The translations under genes were made by a program, and so were the position numbers. A stretch of 64,000 nucleotides of DNA, from NCBI RefSeq assembly GCF_025950085.1, contig NZ_JAPDDS010000002.1:1-64000 (forward strand). Direction: 5' to 3'. Source of the DNA: Luteolibacter flavescens (lineage in GTDB: Bacteria > Verrucomicrobiota > Verrucomicrobiia > Verrucomicrobiales > Akkermansiaceae). Below, one piece after another: positions 35,260-43,804 of the stretch (position 1 is its first letter; every line of letters starts with the position of its first letter). A model generated the notes under the pieces. The model did not search any database and was not told where the DNA came from. It saw only the letters and a program-made list of their open reading frames with translations.

Positions 35260-36389
35260 TCGGACAAGTTCCAACAACGTCGGAAATAGAGATCGAGATG
35301 GATACCGTCGACCCTCCGCCAGAAGCGCGGGGCCTAGCGTTCTTCGCAGTCGATCATACTAACACCATCGGACTTTCTTTGGATGAGATCGAGGCCCTAC
35401 GCCCGCCGGTCATCATTGACGGGTTTCTTCGCCATGGTGAGGTGATGCTACTCGGAGCGGAATCCAAGAGCCGCAAGTCGTGGTTGGCTCAAGATGCCGG
35501 TTTCGCCGTCGCGGCTGGCCAACCATGGCTTACCGATCCGGACGGCTGCGGTGGATTCACTACAGTGAAAGGAAGGGTGCATGTCATCGACCTAGAGCTT
35601 GATCGCTCCGAGATTCGATTTCGATTCGCCAAGGCACGCGGCAATCGTCTCCCCGGGGACGTGGAGGCACAGCATGAAGTCACTGAAGCTTTCCGCTCCT
35701 ACTGTTTTGAGGGGCTTAACGCGGCCCACATTCTCCCGAAGCTGGAGGAGATGAAAGGCACCGTGCAACCCGGCGACCTTGTTGTAATAGACTGCTTTTA
35801 CCGGCTTGTCGCGGACGGCAACGAAACCAACGAAGTGGCCAAGATGCTGGAAACGATCAAGCGATTCGCCAGCGAGACACGAACGGGGGTGATCGTTGTG
35901 GATCACTTTCGGAAGGCTGGTGACGAAAGGGCCAGGAACCGCTTTGCAGGTTCATTCGTGAAGCAGGCGAGCGCCAATACGCTGGTTGCAATCGAGGTGG
36001 CTAAGGATGGCTCGCTTGCCCTCAACATTGACGCCCGCACGTTCCATGGATGCCCGGTGGTTCATGCTAGGTTTTCACTGGAGACCTACTCTTTCGAGGC
36101 CATTCCGGATGCGGAGATCGCGGCCAGCAGGACGGACAGGAAGAAGGCAGAGCAAACCCACCAGATCGTGGCGGCTTGGCAGGGTATCGGGGCGGCTGGG
36201 ACCACCACTGCGAGCGATGCTAAAGTCCGCTGGGGAATCACCCGGCAGGCTGCAACCTCGCGGATGAATGCCTTCCTCACGGCGGGTTTCGTGGAAAAAG
36301 TGGAAACACCCGGCAACAAGGCTGACCAGTGGAAACTGACTCTCGCAGGCCGCGTGCTCTATGCAGAGGCAGCCCAGCTTGCGACATGA
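35256..36389 (+). CDS. RepA-like replicative helicase (AAA/RecA fold)
   Basis: A 377-residue ATPase of the RepA/DnaB-like group. Walker A is GAESKSRKSW (about residue 67), Walker B GDLVVIDCFYRL, and a sensor-type VIVVDHFRKAG follows. After about residue 315 a winged helix (WGITRQAATSRMNAFL) ends the protein. It starts at GTG 35256, overlapping the primase stop as GTGA, with GGAGGG nine bases upstream. With the primase-like protein it gives the element its own initiation/unwinding machinery, which suggests an excised replicating form. Confidence 0.8.
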   Translation: MIGQVPTTSEIEIEMDTVDPPPEARGLAFFAVDHTNTIGLSLDEIEALRPPVIIDGFLRHGEVMLLGAESKSRKSWLAQDAGFAVAAGQPWLTDPDGCGGFTTVKGRVHVIDLELDRSEIRFRFAKARGNRLPGDVEAQHEVTEAFRSYCFEGLNAAHILPKLEEMKGTVQPGDLVVIDCFYRLVADGNETNEVAKMLETIKRFASETRTGVIVVDHFRKAGDERARNRFAGSFVKQASANTLVAIEVAKDGSLALNIDARTFHGCPVVHARFSLETYSFEAIPDAEIAASRTDRKKAEQTHQIVAAWQGIGAAGTTTASDAKVRWGITRQAATSRMNAFLTAGFVEKVETPGNKADQWKLTLAGRVLYAEAAQLAT

Positions 36390-36390
36390 C

Positions 36391-36586
36391 TTGCACCACC
36401 GCCTCAAAACCCTTGGAGCTACAGGGAAAGTGAGGTGCAAGCGTGCTTTCACCTCTGCTTTCAACTCCATTGCCCGACGTGTGAGTGCGGGGGGCGACTC
36501 ATCGCCCCCGCTTTCACCGGATGGTAGGAGCAAGCTGCAAGCGCAAGTCTCCTCTTTAGGTTGCACCTCTTCCACCTTGCACCTCT
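36391..36586. repeat. Iteron-like TTGCACCTCT repeats, candidate replication origin
   Basis: TTGCACCTCT occurs at 36561-36570 and again at 36577-36586, 16 bases apart. Its complement GAGGTGCAA is at 36432-36440 and TTGCACCAC at 36391-36399. A strong hairpin (GGGGGCGA/TCGCCCCC) lies between them near 36490-36510. This lies directly after the RepA-like gene, where plasmid origins are common. I see no supported gene in 36390-36925. Confidence 0.45.
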
Positions 36587-36925
36587 CCGAAGTTGCCTCC
36601 GGATGGATGCTCAGAAAACCGGTCGCAGTGGCCCACCCGCCCCCAACAACACGCGCGCGCGCGAGGGAGTTGCTTTTACCGCATTTCCGACCGTCCTCAC
36701 CAGAGCTTGGGACGGATGGTTCCATCCCATCATTACCGCCATCCTAGCAGGGGAATGGATTAGACGAGACGTAGGCATTATTTCAGATCTGATTGTGTCC
36801 CACCATGTGTCCTAATCGCTGGCATTTGCCTTGAGGGTGCCCCCGGGGGGGCGGTTCGATTCACGGAGAATGGAATACACCTGACCCTTCAGAGAGCCCG
36901 GCAAAAATCTCACAACGGGGCGAGA

Positions 36926-37369
36926 TTATCGCAAGCCCTCGATGAACAGGAGGGCCAAGGCAAAGAATGCTATGCCGCAGGCTACTTGGATGATCGCCTT
37001 CACAAGGGGATACCGCCACTGGATCGGCTGAACCTCTGTTCCCGATTTACGCCGCATCTTCCGAAATTGAAATTCCAATCCGCCCGCGAAGGCTAGAGGT
37101 GCGGCGGGAGGAAATGCCAAGCCAACTAATACGGTGAATGCGCCCGCTATCAATGAGTTGAAAAACAATTCACTTAGAAGCACGACTCGGGGATTTCTGG
37201 GCTCACCGCTCTGCGCGATCAAAGCCTCTATCGCTCTATACTGAGGCTGGAGGTAAGACCAAACGAGATTCCCGAATGCCATTAGGAATGCGATGCAACC
37301 CATGATCGAGAATATGCCTCCAACAACTTCAAACGCCGTCCACAATGCCAGCAAAGGAAAAGGTCTCAT
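36926..37369 (-). CDS. Small multi-pass membrane protein, element cargo
   Basis: A 147-residue protein with about four hydrophobic segments (roughly residues 4-36, 65-85, 88-100 and 122-145) and short basic loops. It starts at ATG 37369, with a purine-rich GAGAAGAAC just upstream. The frame stays open for 44 more codons but the extension is low-complexity and unlikely. It is the only gene in the element on the minus strand. No family recognised; membrane effectors of defence pairs look like this, but nothing here proves it. Confidence 0.5.
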   Translation of the reverse strand: MRPFPLLALWTAFEVVGGIFSIMGCIAFLMAFGNLVWSYLQPQYRAIEALIAQSGEPRNPRVVLLSELFFNSLIAGAFTVLVGLAFPPAAPLAFAGGLEFQFRKMRRKSGTEVQPIQWRYPLVKAIIQVACGIAFFALALLFIEGLR

Positions 37370-37960
37370 GTTCTTCTCAAGGCCTTCCACCCGGCTCATT
37401 CCGGGTGGACGGGGAGTTGAGAAGCTGCCACGAGACAGCCGCAACGGCCTTTGGTCGCCCCATCGGGAGACTTGGACATGCGCCGCCGCCTCCCCGGCCA
37501 TTTGGCCAGTTTGGCGGCATTGTTGCGGTCAATGCCGACCGCTCGTGGTCAGGGTTCTCACGCCCTCGTCCGCTGTAACGGACGCCTAGGGATTGCCGAA
37601 ATTCAGCCTGAGAAGCAAGAGATTCGAAAGAAACGTAGGAACATTCCGAATACCCTGAAACGGCGCAAACACCTTGCGGCTTAATGCGCTCTATAAATAT
37701 TTATGTCCTCAGAAACCCTTAAAATTGCACAATTTTTGCAAATGTGATGATCGCCTGCACTTGCCCAAAAAATTCTAAATAGAAAATCACTCGACCCTTA
37801 GTCCCCTCTGATTTACCGTCGGCGCATAGATGCCAGCCAAAACCGAGAGTCACCGTCGAGTTTCGGAGAGCATGCGTTCAGCGAGAGCGCAAGCTTCCTC
37901 CCAGAGGATGTCGCGTGCCGGATTTTTGGCCCAGACCCCTTTGGAGGTTCGAGCCAGTGC

Positions 37961-38542
37961 TTGGAGCAGCCCAAAGGATGGCGGCTGGAAGTTGAAAAAC
38001 AGCAGCGAAAAGCGGTAGCTGATTCGGGAATTCTTCCTGCTGTCGGTTATTTCGACAGAGTTGACGCTAGAGGAACTGAGCATCGGGTTCGGTTTCGTGG
38101 GCGGACAGTGGAAAAGCACCAGCATTCCAGTGGTTGGATTGCCACGATCACGGACACTGGCAAGATCGGATTGGCTTACGCGTTGCCTACAGAATACCTA
38201 AGGAGGCTGGATTTGCAGAATAAGCTGTTTGGAGACGATCTCCACGTCATCGGGAAAACCTCTGGCAGTCGGTTTGCAACCAGTCAGCCAACTCTGAAGG
38301 GAGGAGAGCCTACGTCCGCTGAAATCAGAGACGTGTTGACGGCTGCGGGCTGGGAACGGGTTGCAATGGATCAGCAAGAACTTCCACCCCCACTAATGGG
38401 TTCCGCTTGGTGGCACAGGGGGGAAGACGTCGTCCTTCTAGATGCGCGAAAGCCCAATTTCAAGAAGACCGATTTCGGAGTGTTGCCCATTGATCTGATC
38501 CTTACCGATCTAACTCCTGAGATGAGAAAAATACTCTGCTAG
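37961..38542 (+). CDS. Kinase-like 'polyvalent' family protein, 5' end uncertain
   Basis: The annotated part is 193 residues from TTG 37961. It contains GYFDRVDARGTEHRVRF, PTEYLRRLDLQNKLF, ATSQPTLKGGEPTSAEI and LLDARKPNFKKTDFG followed by VLPIDLIL. This order resembles a family seen in mobile-element polyvalent proteins, in which the D-A-R-x-x-N-F and I-D-L pair recalls a kinase/phosphotransferase active site. The same frame stays open and protein-like back to 37802 but offers no ATG, GTG or TTG before 37961, so the true start may be lost by frameshift; ATG 37830 lies in another frame. Possibly a decayed or truncated gene. Confidence 0.5.
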   Translation: MEQPKGWRLEVEKQQRKAVADSGILPAVGYFDRVDARGTEHRVRFRGRTVEKHQHSSGWIATITDTGKIGLAYALPTEYLRRLDLQNKLFGDDLHVIGKTSGSRFATSQPTLKGGEPTSAEIRDVLTAAGWERVAMDQQELPPPLMGSAWWHRGEDVVLLDARKPNFKKTDFGVLPIDLILTDLTPEMRKILC

Positions 38543-38584
38543 TCGTCGCTTGTGCGCGGGTTTTTAGCGTTCAAGTGACGGACG

Positions 38585-38884
38585 TTGGAAGTGCTTGATT
38601 CTTACCTTCCAACCGACGCCGAATTGGATACGTTGCACGTGATGATCCGATTTGAAGTAAATGGCAAAAAGGTTGGTTCGGAAGGTTTAGTTGACGCGTG
38701 GAAAGAGGCAGCTCGCAAAGGCATTGAAGAAAACATGGAAGCTAGGCTCCGCAGTGCCTTGACGCCGGAAGAATACTCAAAGCTCACTTGGAGCATCGAA
38801 GGGGAGAATTTGGATGAACTGACTCTGAATCTCTCAGGTCCTGATGAGATAGTCTCGAAAGCTGAAGAGGCAGTGAAGGACTGA
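38585..38884 (+). CDS. Small acidic hypothetical protein
   Basis: A 99-residue acidic protein that starts at TTG 38585 or GTG 38591. It has alternating strands and helices (HVMIRFEVNGKKVGSEG, KLTWSIEGENLDELTLNLSG) and no recognised motif. It sits 42 bases after the kinase-like gene and 20 before the DUF3800 gene on the same strand, so the three probably form one cargo transcript. Its size and charge would suit an accessory or inhibitor protein, but this is speculation. Confidence 0.5.
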   Translation: MEVLDSYLPTDAELDTLHVMIRFEVNGKKVGSEGLVDAWKEAARKGIEENMEARLRSALTPEEYSKLTWSIEGENLDELTLNLSGPDEIVSKAEEAVKD

Positions 38885-38904
38885 GAGAGTAAAAGCTTCT
38901 CATC

Positions 38905-39729
38905 ATGAAGCGTGAAGAGCCGAGTCCTAAACACTACTTCGTCGATGAGGCGGGAGATCCTGTTCTTTTTTCGGGGAAAGGAAAGGTCCTCATTGGGAGC
39001 GAGGGTTGCAGTCGTTATTTCGCTGTCGGAATGTTAGACGTCAAAGACCCGAAGTCCCTGGCAGCCGACTTTGACACGCTACGTGCCGAACTGTTAGCAG
39101 ATCCCTATTTCAAGAATGTTCCTTCGATGCAGGCGCGTGCTAAGAAGACGGCGCTCTTTTTCCACGCAAAGAATGATCTACCTGAGGTGCGCAGGGAGGT
39201 GTTCAAGTGCATCATGAAACACCACGTCAGATTCTCTGCAGTAGTGCGTGATAAGGTCGCTGTATTGGACTACGTGAGGTCAAGAAACGAAAACGATGTG
39301 AGCTATCGATTTCGACCTGATGAAACCTATGACCATGCGGTGCGAAGGCTTTTCAGAGATCGCCTGCACAAGCACGATGATTATTCTATTTGCTTCGCCG
39401 TTCGCGGCAACAGCGACCGAACAAATGCCTTTCGCGAAGCGTTAGAAGCTGCCCGCACCAACTCCGCAGCACGCCGGGGGGTTGCAAGGTCAGACGCTCG
39501 ATTGCAGGTAAGAGCATCCTATCCCAATAAGGAGCCAGCACTTCAAGCGGTGGACTACTTCCTGTGGGCCCTACAGCGAACCTATGAGCGAGGAGAGGAT
39601 CGTTACCTTCAAATGCTCTGGCCTCAGTGCAGTCTTGTGGTGGATGCGGACGACATACGGATTGCGGCCTACGGCAGCTACTACACGTCGAAAAACCCGC
39701 TTCTGCTGGAAAAATTAAAGGGTGGTTGA
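38905..39729 (+). CDS. DUF3800-family protein (RNase H-like fold), element cargo
   Basis: A 274-residue protein with the DUF3800 signature: an N-terminal HYFVDEAGDPVLF with the clustered acidic residues, FFHAKNDLPEVR in the middle, and EPALQAVDYFLWALQRTYERG near the C-terminus. The acidic residues in these motifs suit a metal-dependent RNase H-like active site. DUF3800 genes are common in mobile and defence regions, but their activity is poorly characterised. It is the last gene before the tRNA-proximal att site. Confidence 0.78.
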   Translation: MKREEPSPKHYFVDEAGDPVLFSGKGKVLIGSEGCSRYFAVGMLDVKDPKSLAADFDTLRAELLADPYFKNVPSMQARAKKTALFFHAKNDLPEVRREVFKCIMKHHVRFSAVVRDKVAVLDYVRSRNENDVSYRFRPDETYDHAVRRLFRDRLHKHDDYSICFAVRGNSDRTNAFREALEAARTNSAARRGVARSDARLQVRASYPNKEPALQAVDYFLWALQRTYERGEDRYLQMLWPQCSLVVDADDIRIAAYGSYYTSKNPLLLEKLKGG

Positions 39730-39943
39730 GGAATATAGGAGCAACCCGCATCAGCGCATTGCCCACACGGCGCGTGGCCGACATTCGTTCCTCGAACCGT
39801 TGTGAATTAATCACGGTCCTCGATGCTTGTCAACGCATGGGGCCGCTGGAAGGCCGCGGGCCTGGGACACACTTTAGGACTCAACTTCACGAGCAGAGAT
39901 TCCCGCCTTGGGGTAACTCGCTTAAAATAAGCCATATATGAGA

Positions 39944-40020
39944 TGGTCGGGCTGGCGGGATTCGAACCCACGACCCCCTGCCCCCCAGGCAGGTGCGCTA
40001 CCAGACTGCGCTACAGCCCG
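39944..40020 (-). tRNA. tRNA-Pro (anticodon GGG)
   Basis: The minus strand folds into a full cloverleaf of 77 bases including an encoded CCA. The acceptor stem is CGGGCTG/CAGCCCG, the anticodon stem CCTGC/GCAGG encloses the loop CTGGGGG with anticodon GGG, and the T-arm contains GGTTCGAATCC. Its 3' end faces the integrated element and was restored by the incoming att sequence. Confidence 0.96.
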
Positions 40021-40107
40021 TTTACCTCGTACGGTGACGGGAGCGGGAGAGAATCAGGGCAAATCCCGGTTGGCAAGCCTTGAAAATCATGCATTTTCCC
40101 GCGCGCC

Positions 40108-41151
40108 ATGGAACGGATCAAAACCGCGATTGTCGGAGCCAGCGGCTACACGGGTCAGGAACTCCTGCGCCTGCTGCTGGTCCATCCACAGGTCGAGCTC
40201 GTCGCCGCGACCTCCCGCCAAGAAGCCGGGAAGCCGCTGTCCGCCGTTTTCCCGCGCTTCCGCAAGCTGCCAGGGGCGGAGCTGCCTTTCATGGAGCCGG
40301 ATCCGGACGCGATCGCGGCGACCGGTGCGCAGGCCGCCTTCCTGGCGCTGCCGCATGGCGTGGCGGCGGAGATCGCCCTCGCGCTGCTGGAGCGCGGGCT
40401 GAAGGTCATCGACCTGAGCGCGGATTTCCGGCTGAGCGATGCCGACGTTTACGAGGAATTCTACGGCCACCCCCACCCAGCCCCGGCGCTGCTGGATGAA
40501 GCGGTGTACGGACTGCCTGAGGTGCGGGCGGACGCCATCCGGGACGCGCGGCTGATCGCCTCGCCCGGCTGCTACCCCACCAGTATATTGGTGCCGCTGA
40601 TCCCGCTGCTGCAGGCCGGACTGATCGATCCCGCGACCATCGTGGCGAACTCGATGAGCGGCGTCAGCGGCGCGGGCAAGAAGGCGGACGTCTCCCTGCT
40701 CTTCTGCGAGTGCAATGAAAGCGTGCGCGCCTACGGCATCCCGAAGCACCGCCACCTCTCCGAGATCGAGCAGGAGCTCTCGCTGGCGGCGGGCGAAACG
40801 GTGGTGATCACCTTCATCCCGCACCTTATCCCGGTGAACTCCGGCATCGCCACGACCACCACGGCGAAGCTGCGCGAGGGCATCAACCCGGCGGCGATCG
40901 GCGAGGCGCTCGAAAATGCGTACCGCGACGCAGCCTTCGTCCGCCTGCTGGGGCAGGGCGGCTGCGCGGACACGAAGAATGTGACCCGCACGAACTTCAT
41001 CGACATCGGCTGGACGCACGACGCGCGGACCGGGCGGGTGATCCTGACCAGCGCGGAGGACAATCTGGGCAAGGGTGCCGGATCGCAGGCGGTGCAGTCA
41101 TTCAACCTCATCTTCGGCCTGCCGGAGACCGCCGGGTTGCAAACCGCGTGA
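40108..41151 (+). CDS. argC: N-acetyl-gamma-glutamyl-phosphate reductase
   Basis: A 347-residue dehydrogenase of arginine biosynthesis. It reduces N-acetylglutamyl phosphate to the semialdehyde with NADPH. It has the Rossmann start AIVGASGYTGQELLRLLL, the catalytic cysteine in ASPGCYPTSIL and FIPHLIPVNSGIATT. The start at ATG 40108 fits the family exactly. It is followed by argJ, whose translation may be coupled: a GTG overlaps the argC stop at 41148, although the conserved argJ N-terminus starts later. Confidence 0.95.
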   Translation: MERIKTAIVGASGYTGQELLRLLLVHPQVELVAATSRQEAGKPLSAVFPRFRKLPGAELPFMEPDPDAIAATGAQAAFLALPHGVAAEIALALLERGLKVIDLSADFRLSDADVYEEFYGHPHPAPALLDEAVYGLPEVRADAIRDARLIASPGCYPTSILVPLIPLLQAGLIDPATIVANSMSGVSGAGKKADVSLLFCECNESVRAYGIPKHRHLSEIEQELSLAAGETVVITFIPHLIPVNSGIATTTTAKLREGINPAAIGEALENAYRDAAFVRLLGQGGCADTKNVTRTNFIDIGWTHDARTGRVILTSAEDNLGKGAGSQAVQSFNLIFGLPETAGLQTA

Positions 41152-41213
41152 GATCTGCGCAGCGTCTCCCGCCCCCATCATTCCACTTCCTTCCTGCCAG
41201 AAAAAACCCAGCC

Positions 41214-42467
41214 ATGGACTTTCCCGTCACCCGGATCAAAGGAGGCGTCGGTGCGCCGCGCGGTTTCCAGTGCTCCGCCATTTCCTGCGGGATCAAGAAT
41301 CCCGCGGCGGAGCGGCTCGATCTCGCACTGATCTACTCGGAGAGCCCGTGCACGTCGGCGGGCACCTTCACGATCAATCGCGTGAAGGCCGCTCCGGTGA
41401 AGCTCTCGCAGGCGCACCTGCGCAAGGGCGACCTGCGCGCGATCATCGCGAACAGCGGCAATGCGAATGCCTGCACCGGCGTGCAGGGGGTGAATGACGC
41501 GAAGGCGATGTGCAAGGGCGTGGCCGCGCCGCTGGGGCTGAACCGCAGCGAGGTGGGCGTGTGCTCCACCGGCGTGATCGGACTGCCGATGCCGATGGTG
41601 CGCATCGAGCCGCGCTTCGACGAGCTGGTCCAGGGCCTCGGCGCGAACCGCGGCACGGACGTGGCGAAAGCGATCATCACCAGCGACACCCACCACAAGG
41701 AGATCGCGATTTCCTTCGACCTGGGCGGCCACCGCGTTCGCATCGGCGGCTGCGTGAAGGGCGCCGGCATGATTTCCCCGAGCATGGCCACCATGCTCTG
41801 CTTCATCACCACGGACGCGAACGTGCCGACCGAGACGCTGCGCAAGGGCGTGCTGGAAGCGGTGGACGAGAGCTTCAACCGCATCACCATCGACGGTGAC
41901 ATGAGCACGAACGACACCGTGCTGGTGCTGGCAAACGGGCGCTCCGGCATGCCGCCGATCCGCCGCGGCAGCGCGCTCTGCAAGCAATTCCGCGAGGCCC
42001 TGCGCCACGTGATGCTGGAGCTGGCACAAGCCGTGGTGCGCGATGGCGAGCGCGTCACGAAATTCGTGACCGTGGAGGTGAAGGGTGCCCGCACCTACCT
42101 CGATGCGAAGCTCGTGGCCGAGGCCGTCTGCAAGTCCGCGCTGGTGAAGTCCTCGTGGAATGGCGGCGACCCAAACTGGGGCCGCGTGCTCCACGCCGTG
42201 GGCTACTCCCGCGCCCGCATCCGCGAGGAACTCGTGGACATCTTCTACGATGGCAAGCCCGCCTGCCTCGGCGGCCTGCAGGCCACGACGCCGATGGACG
42301 AGCTGCGCGAGATCGCCGCGAAGCCGGAGTTCAAGATCGAGATCCACCTGAACCAGGGCGACGCCGACTACTGCATGTATAGTAGCGACCTCTCCCCGGA
42401 ATACATCGATTTCAACCGCTCCGAGTACGCCTACTGGAAGCAGGCGCGCAAGGACGGGCTGGTGTGA
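41214..42467 (+). CDS. argJ: Glutamate N-acetyltransferase / amino-acid N-acetyltransferase
   Basis: A 417-residue self-processing enzyme that transfers acetyl from N-acetylornithine to glutamate in the cyclic arginine pathway. It shows NSGNANACTG, CSTGVIGLPMP and the autocleavage motif SMATMLCFITTDA, where the Ala-Thr bond is cut so that Thr becomes the nucleophile. GDPNWGRVLHAVGY and the ending with YCMYSSDLS are typical. The start at ATG 41214 (MDFPVTRIKGGVGAP) matches the family. It forms an arg pair with argC. Confidence 0.95.
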   Translation: MDFPVTRIKGGVGAPRGFQCSAISCGIKNPAAERLDLALIYSESPCTSAGTFTINRVKAAPVKLSQAHLRKGDLRAIIANSGNANACTGVQGVNDAKAMCKGVAAPLGLNRSEVGVCSTGVIGLPMPMVRIEPRFDELVQGLGANRGTDVAKAIITSDTHHKEIAISFDLGGHRVRIGGCVKGAGMISPSMATMLCFITTDANVPTETLRKGVLEAVDESFNRITIDGDMSTNDTVLVLANGRSGMPPIRRGSALCKQFREALRHVMLELAQAVVRDGERVTKFVTVEVKGARTYLDAKLVAEAVCKSALVKSSWNGGDPNWGRVLHAVGYSRARIREELVDIFYDGKPACLGGLQATTPMDELREIAAKPEFKIEIHLNQGDADYCMYSSDLSPEYIDFNRSEYAYWKQARKDGLV

Positions 42468-42531
42468 CCAGAGCCCGCCGGGCCGGCCCACGACCGGATT
42501 GACGGAGAGAGCGTTCTTGGCAAGCTCCCGC

Positions 42532-43704
42532 ATGCCCCGCGCCAAGCAGTTCGACCTGAATCTGGATCTCGACCTGGGACCCGCGCCAGCGGCAGAGCCG
42601 AAGACCGACCTGACCATCACGGGTCCGGGCTCGAAATTGCTCAGCCCGGCACAAAAGACCTTCAACCGGCGGGTGAAGGCGCTGGAGAAAGCTCGGGAAG
42701 CCTACGAACGCAAGCGGGGCGAACTCGACGAACTGCTTGAGATCTCGCGCCTCGAATTGATGCCCTTGGTCGAGAAATTGAATCAAGCCAACCGTGACCT
42801 CGCGCTTCAGGGAGACGAAACGCGGAGGACCATGAAGATGACGTCGAGGCGACATCACTGGCTGGGCAACCTGATCTTTGGCAAGGCTTCCGAACTCCTG
42901 GCCGACCCCGTGGGACTGTCGGATGAAGACATCGGACGGCTTGAGGCGCTCGCGGAGGAACTCAAGCCTGCCGGCAGCGAAGAGGCAGGTGACGAGGACG
43001 ATGAGATGCTCGATTTCCTCAAGCACATCGCACATGAGATGGGCGTGGCTGTCGATTTCGACGGTGCCGAAGATCCCGAGGAAGTCATCAGCAGGCTGCA
43101 GGAAGCGATAATGGGAAACACAGGCGGCATGCAGCCGGGTGGCCCGGCCATGCCAAAGCGGAAGCCCACCAAGGCCGCGCTCGAACGCGCCCGCAAACAG
43201 CAGGAACTGGAGGAGGCGAAGAAGCGCGACTTCAAGGGGCTCTACAAGCAGCTCGCGAAGGTGCTGCACCCCGACCTCGAACCTGATCCGGTGCTGAAGG
43301 AGCACAAGGAAGCGTGGATGAAGCGCCTCACCGCGGCCCATGCCAATGGCGACCTGCGGGACATGCTCGCGATCGAGATGGAATGGCTCGGCGAAGAATC
43401 AGGCAACCTCGCGAACGCCAGCGACCAGAAGCTGCTGACCTACGGGATGGTGCTCAAGGAGCAGACCGAGGAGCTGGAAATCAAAACCAGGGAACTCGCC
43501 TACGAGCCGGAGTATGCGCCCCTGGCACGCTACATGGACATCTACGGCGACATCCCGCACGTCAGGTTCATCAAGATCGACCTGACCGACGAGCTGGAGC
43601 GACTGGAAGAAATGCTGGCCGTCCTGCAAGGCGGAGGAGAAGAGAAGCGCAAGATGATCAACCAGTGGGCGGACGCGAACGCCCGTGCCAATACCGGCAG
43701 GTAA
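42532..43704 (+). CDS. J-domain-like protein with charged coiled coil
   Basis: A 390-residue cytoplasmic protein. The N-terminal half is helical and charged (coiled coil at about residues 45-90). Near residue 230 it has FKGLYKQLAKVLHPDLEPDP, a J-domain core with the HPD tripeptide that stimulates DnaK ATPase, followed by the usual helix. The C-terminal part is helical. There is no Gly/Phe region or zinc finger, so it is a type III J-protein at most. The start ATG at 42532 follows a poor ribosome site. Its location after argJ does not suggest a client. Confidence 0.65.
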   Translation: MPRAKQFDLNLDLDLGPAPAAEPKTDLTITGPGSKLLSPAQKTFNRRVKALEKAREAYERKRGELDELLEISRLELMPLVEKLNQANRDLALQGDETRRTMKMTSRRHHWLGNLIFGKASELLADPVGLSDEDIGRLEALAEELKPAGSEEAGDEDDEMLDFLKHIAHEMGVAVDFDGAEDPEEVISRLQEAIMGNTGGMQPGGPAMPKRKPTKAALERARKQQELEEAKKRDFKGLYKQLAKVLHPDLEPDPVLKEHKEAWMKRLTAAHANGDLRDMLAIEMEWLGEESGNLANASDQKLLTYGMVLKEQTEELEIKTRELAYEPEYAPLARYMDIYGDIPHVRFIKIDLTDELERLEEMLAVLQGGGEEKRKMINQWADANARANTGR

Positions 43705-43766
43705 TCCTCCGTACGGATCCGTCCACCGCAACCGCTCGCGGTAGCCATGCCCTGCCGGGCGGAGGA

Positions 43767-43787
43767 GCTGCGGGGAGATCCCGCAGC
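43767..43787. terminator. Hairpin between convergent genes
   Basis: GCTGCGGG and CCCGCAGC pair perfectly over eight bases around the loop GAGAT, 18 bases from the end of the giant-protein gene and 63 from the J-domain gene. It lacks a T tract on either side, so termination is only a guess. Confidence 0.35.
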
Positions 43788-43804
43788 CCCACCGGAGGCT
43801 GGCA

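Larger units (their letters stand above)
31547..39975. mobile_element. Integrated element in the 3' end of tRNA-Pro(GGG)
   Basis: An 8.4-kb element bounded by a duplicated tRNA 3' end: the intact tRNA-Pro at 39944-40020 and a 30-base partial copy at 31547-31576 in the same orientation. Next to the distal repeat is a tyrosine integrase gene. Inside are an HTH protein, a TOPRIM primase-like protein, a RepA-like helicase, iteron-like repeats and cargo genes. No capsid, tail, terminase, relaxase or mating genes are present, so it is an integrative plasmid-like element or phage satellite rather than a prophage. It is less GC-rich than the flanking chromosome. Confidence 0.85.

Noticed and set aside
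36361-36747. 128-codon plus-strand open frame after the RepA-like gene
   Set aside because: Low-complexity Ser/Pro/Arg translation without homology. The region is better explained by the iteron-like repeats and hairpin.
31547-39975. Prophage interpretation of the tRNA-Pro element
   Set aside because: No terminase, portal, capsid, tail or lysis gene is present; only integration, replication and cargo genes are.
41178-42665. 495-codon minus-strand open frame opposite argJ
   Set aside because: argJ is unmistakable on the plus strand; the other frame is rich in His, Ala and Arg and resembles nothing.
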